A stretch of DNA of 29,279 bases, taken from contig DRKE01000460.1 of NCBI GenBank assembly GCA_011051925.1, positions 1-29,279 on the forward strand, given 5' to 3'. The first letter of the stretch is position 1; the number at the start of each line of letters is the position of its first letter. The stretch is from Deltaproteobacteria bacterium (lineage in GTDB: Bacteria > Myxococcota_A > UBA9160 > UBA4427). The position numbers and the translations under genes are program-made. The notes beneath the pieces are model-generated. The model did no database searches. It saw only the letters and a list, made by a program, of their open reading frames with translations, and was not told where the DNA came from. Below are positions 28,395 through 29,279 of this stretch, piece by piece.

Positions 28395-29279
28395 TCAGGG
28401 GGCCGGGATGCCGTTCCGGATCGGCTCGGACCCGGACTTCGACGTGCCGACGGCGAGGCTGAGTTTTCCCAGGACGTCTCCTGCCAACAGACGCTCGAGC
28501 GCCGATGGCAGCGCCTCGAAGGAAACGAGTTCATGGACGGGCAGCTCGAGTCGCCCCGTCCGCCACCAGCCGAGCAGCCGCTGCTGCATCTCCTCCCGCA
28601 TGGCCGGAACGTAACCCGTCGGGATCACGCCGAGGACGGAATAGTTGTGGTTCACGAGATGGGCGGTGTCGACTCGTCCCCACTCGCCACTGGCGAATCC
28701 GACGGCGAGAATGCGGCCTTCGGGCGCGATGCAACGCGAAGCACTCGTGAAGGCCGCACCGCCCACGGGGTCGAAGACGACATCGACCCCACGCCCCCCG
28801 GTATCGGCCATGACGGATTCGGCGATGTCCTCGCTTCGATGGTCGATGACCCGGTCGGCTCCGAGGGAGCGACAGAAGTCGGCCTTTCCTTCACCACCGG
28901 CGGTGGCGATCACCCGTGCCCCCAGTGCGCGTCCGACTCCGATGGCGGCGGAGCCGGTCCCCCCGGCGCCTCCGAGGACGAGCAACGTCTCGCCGCGCTC
29001 GAGCCTTCCCCGCCTCTCGAGGGCGAGCAGCGCGGTATGAAAGGGAATCAGGAACCCGGCCGCTCGCGTGTCGTCGAGATCGTGCGGTGCGTCGAGGCAG
29101 AAATCGTCGAGAACGAGGCATTCTTCGGCGAATCCCCCGTTGCCGCTGACGAAACTCGTGACGGCCATGACGCGATCCCCGACCTTCCGACCGGCCACGC
29201 CCTCTCCCCAATCGAGGATCCGACCGACGACTTCCTGGCCCTGGGTGAAGGGAAGGGGCGGCGAAAAGGCATACTCTCC
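28395..29279 (-). CDS. NADPH:quinone oxidoreductase-like MDR protein, N-terminus outside the window
   Basis: The window edge cuts the 5' end; 294 residues are visible. Before the first internal ATG the frame reads PPLPFTQGQEVVGRI and WGEGVAGRKVGDRVMAVTSF, the catalytic-domain block of zinc-free quinone oxidoreductases (PxxPGxEVxGxV, GDRV). It continues with LVLGGAGGTGSAAIGVGRALGA, of which GGAGGTGSAA is the Gly-rich NADPH-binding loop, then FDPVGG and ILAVGFASG. No zinc-ligand Cys is seen in the visible part. The family reduces quinones or enoyl compounds with NADPH. It reads away from the window edge and convergently towards the epimerase-like gene. Confidence 0.9.
   Translation of the reverse strand, partial: GEYAFSPPLPFTQGQEVVGRILDWGEGVAGRKVGDRVMAVTSFVSGNGGFAEECLVLDDFCLDAPHDLDDTRAAGFLIPFHTALLALERRGRLERGETLLVLGGAGGTGSAAIGVGRALGARVIATAGGEGKADFCRSLGADRVIDHRSEDIAESVMADTGGRGVDVVFDPVGGAAFTSASRCIAPEGRILAVGFASGEWGRVDTAHLVNHNYSVLGVIPTGYVPAMREEMQQRLLGWWRTGRLELPVHELVSFEALPSALERLLAGDVLGKLSLAVGTSKSGSEPIRNGIPAP

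Noticed and set aside
1..29279. Mobile elements, CRISPR arrays, tRNA genes, toxin-antitoxin or defence systems
   Set aside because: I found no transposase, integrase, terminal inverted repeats, regularly spaced repeats, tRNA cloverleaf or recognisable defence gene. The two-strand gene order looks like ordinary chromosome.

Overview
The window is high-GC bacterial chromosome, densely coding on both strands. I see no tRNA or rRNA gene, CRISPR array, transposase or phage gene. The mix is a complete cbb3 oxidase cluster, a HAD-IB/PlsC fusion, a flavin/F420 LLM oxidoreductase, a PPOX-fold protein, a P450, a SnoaL-like protein and MDR dehydrogenases. This resembles free-living Myxococcota or other 'deltaproteobacterial' lineages. 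That placement is a judgement from gene content, not a phylogeny.

Layout. (1) 1-3480, minus strand: LLM oxidoreductase, NAD-dependent epimerase-like protein, YaiI/YqxD (DUF188) protein and a CDF metal transporter cut by the window edge. (2) 3547-5464, plus: hemerythrin-like protein overlapping hemN. (3) 5448-8800, minus: amidohydrolase, an unknown 72-aa protein, cytochrome P450 and a single-domain globin, with two ATGA overlaps; the globin and hemN stop ends overlap tail to tail. (4) 8801-9267: the one long non-coding stretch, with a sigma-54-like -24/-12 element and several dyads. (5) 9268-17575, plus: ccoN-ccoO-ccoQ-ccoP-ccoG-ccoH-ccoI-ccoS and a SafE/TauE-type membrane protein, almost all overlapping. 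(6) 17702-20144, plus: HAD-IB/PlsC fusion and gpsA (phospholipid precursors). (7) 20232-21371, minus: metallo-beta-lactamase-fold hydrolase; 21500-22972, plus: thiolase-like protein. (8) 22995-27144, minus: PPOX protein, SnoaL-like protein, Zn-dependent dehydrogenase, parvulin PPIase and HupE/UreJ-type protein. (9) 27259-28368, plus: second epimerase-like protein; 28395-29279, minus: quinone-oxidoreductase-like protein cut by the window edge.

The central 14 kb (3547-17575) is rich in oxygen, heme and metal functions. It holds a diiron hemerythrin domain, oxygen-independent heme synthesis (HemN), a globin, a P450 and a high-affinity oxidase with its copper-delivery and assembly factors. HemN supplies heme under the low oxygen at which cbb3 oxidase works. 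The amidohydrolase/72-aa/P450/globin module sits between hemN and ccoN in the opposite orientation and is the least conventional part of the window. The flanking genes look like ordinary accessory and lipid metabolism.
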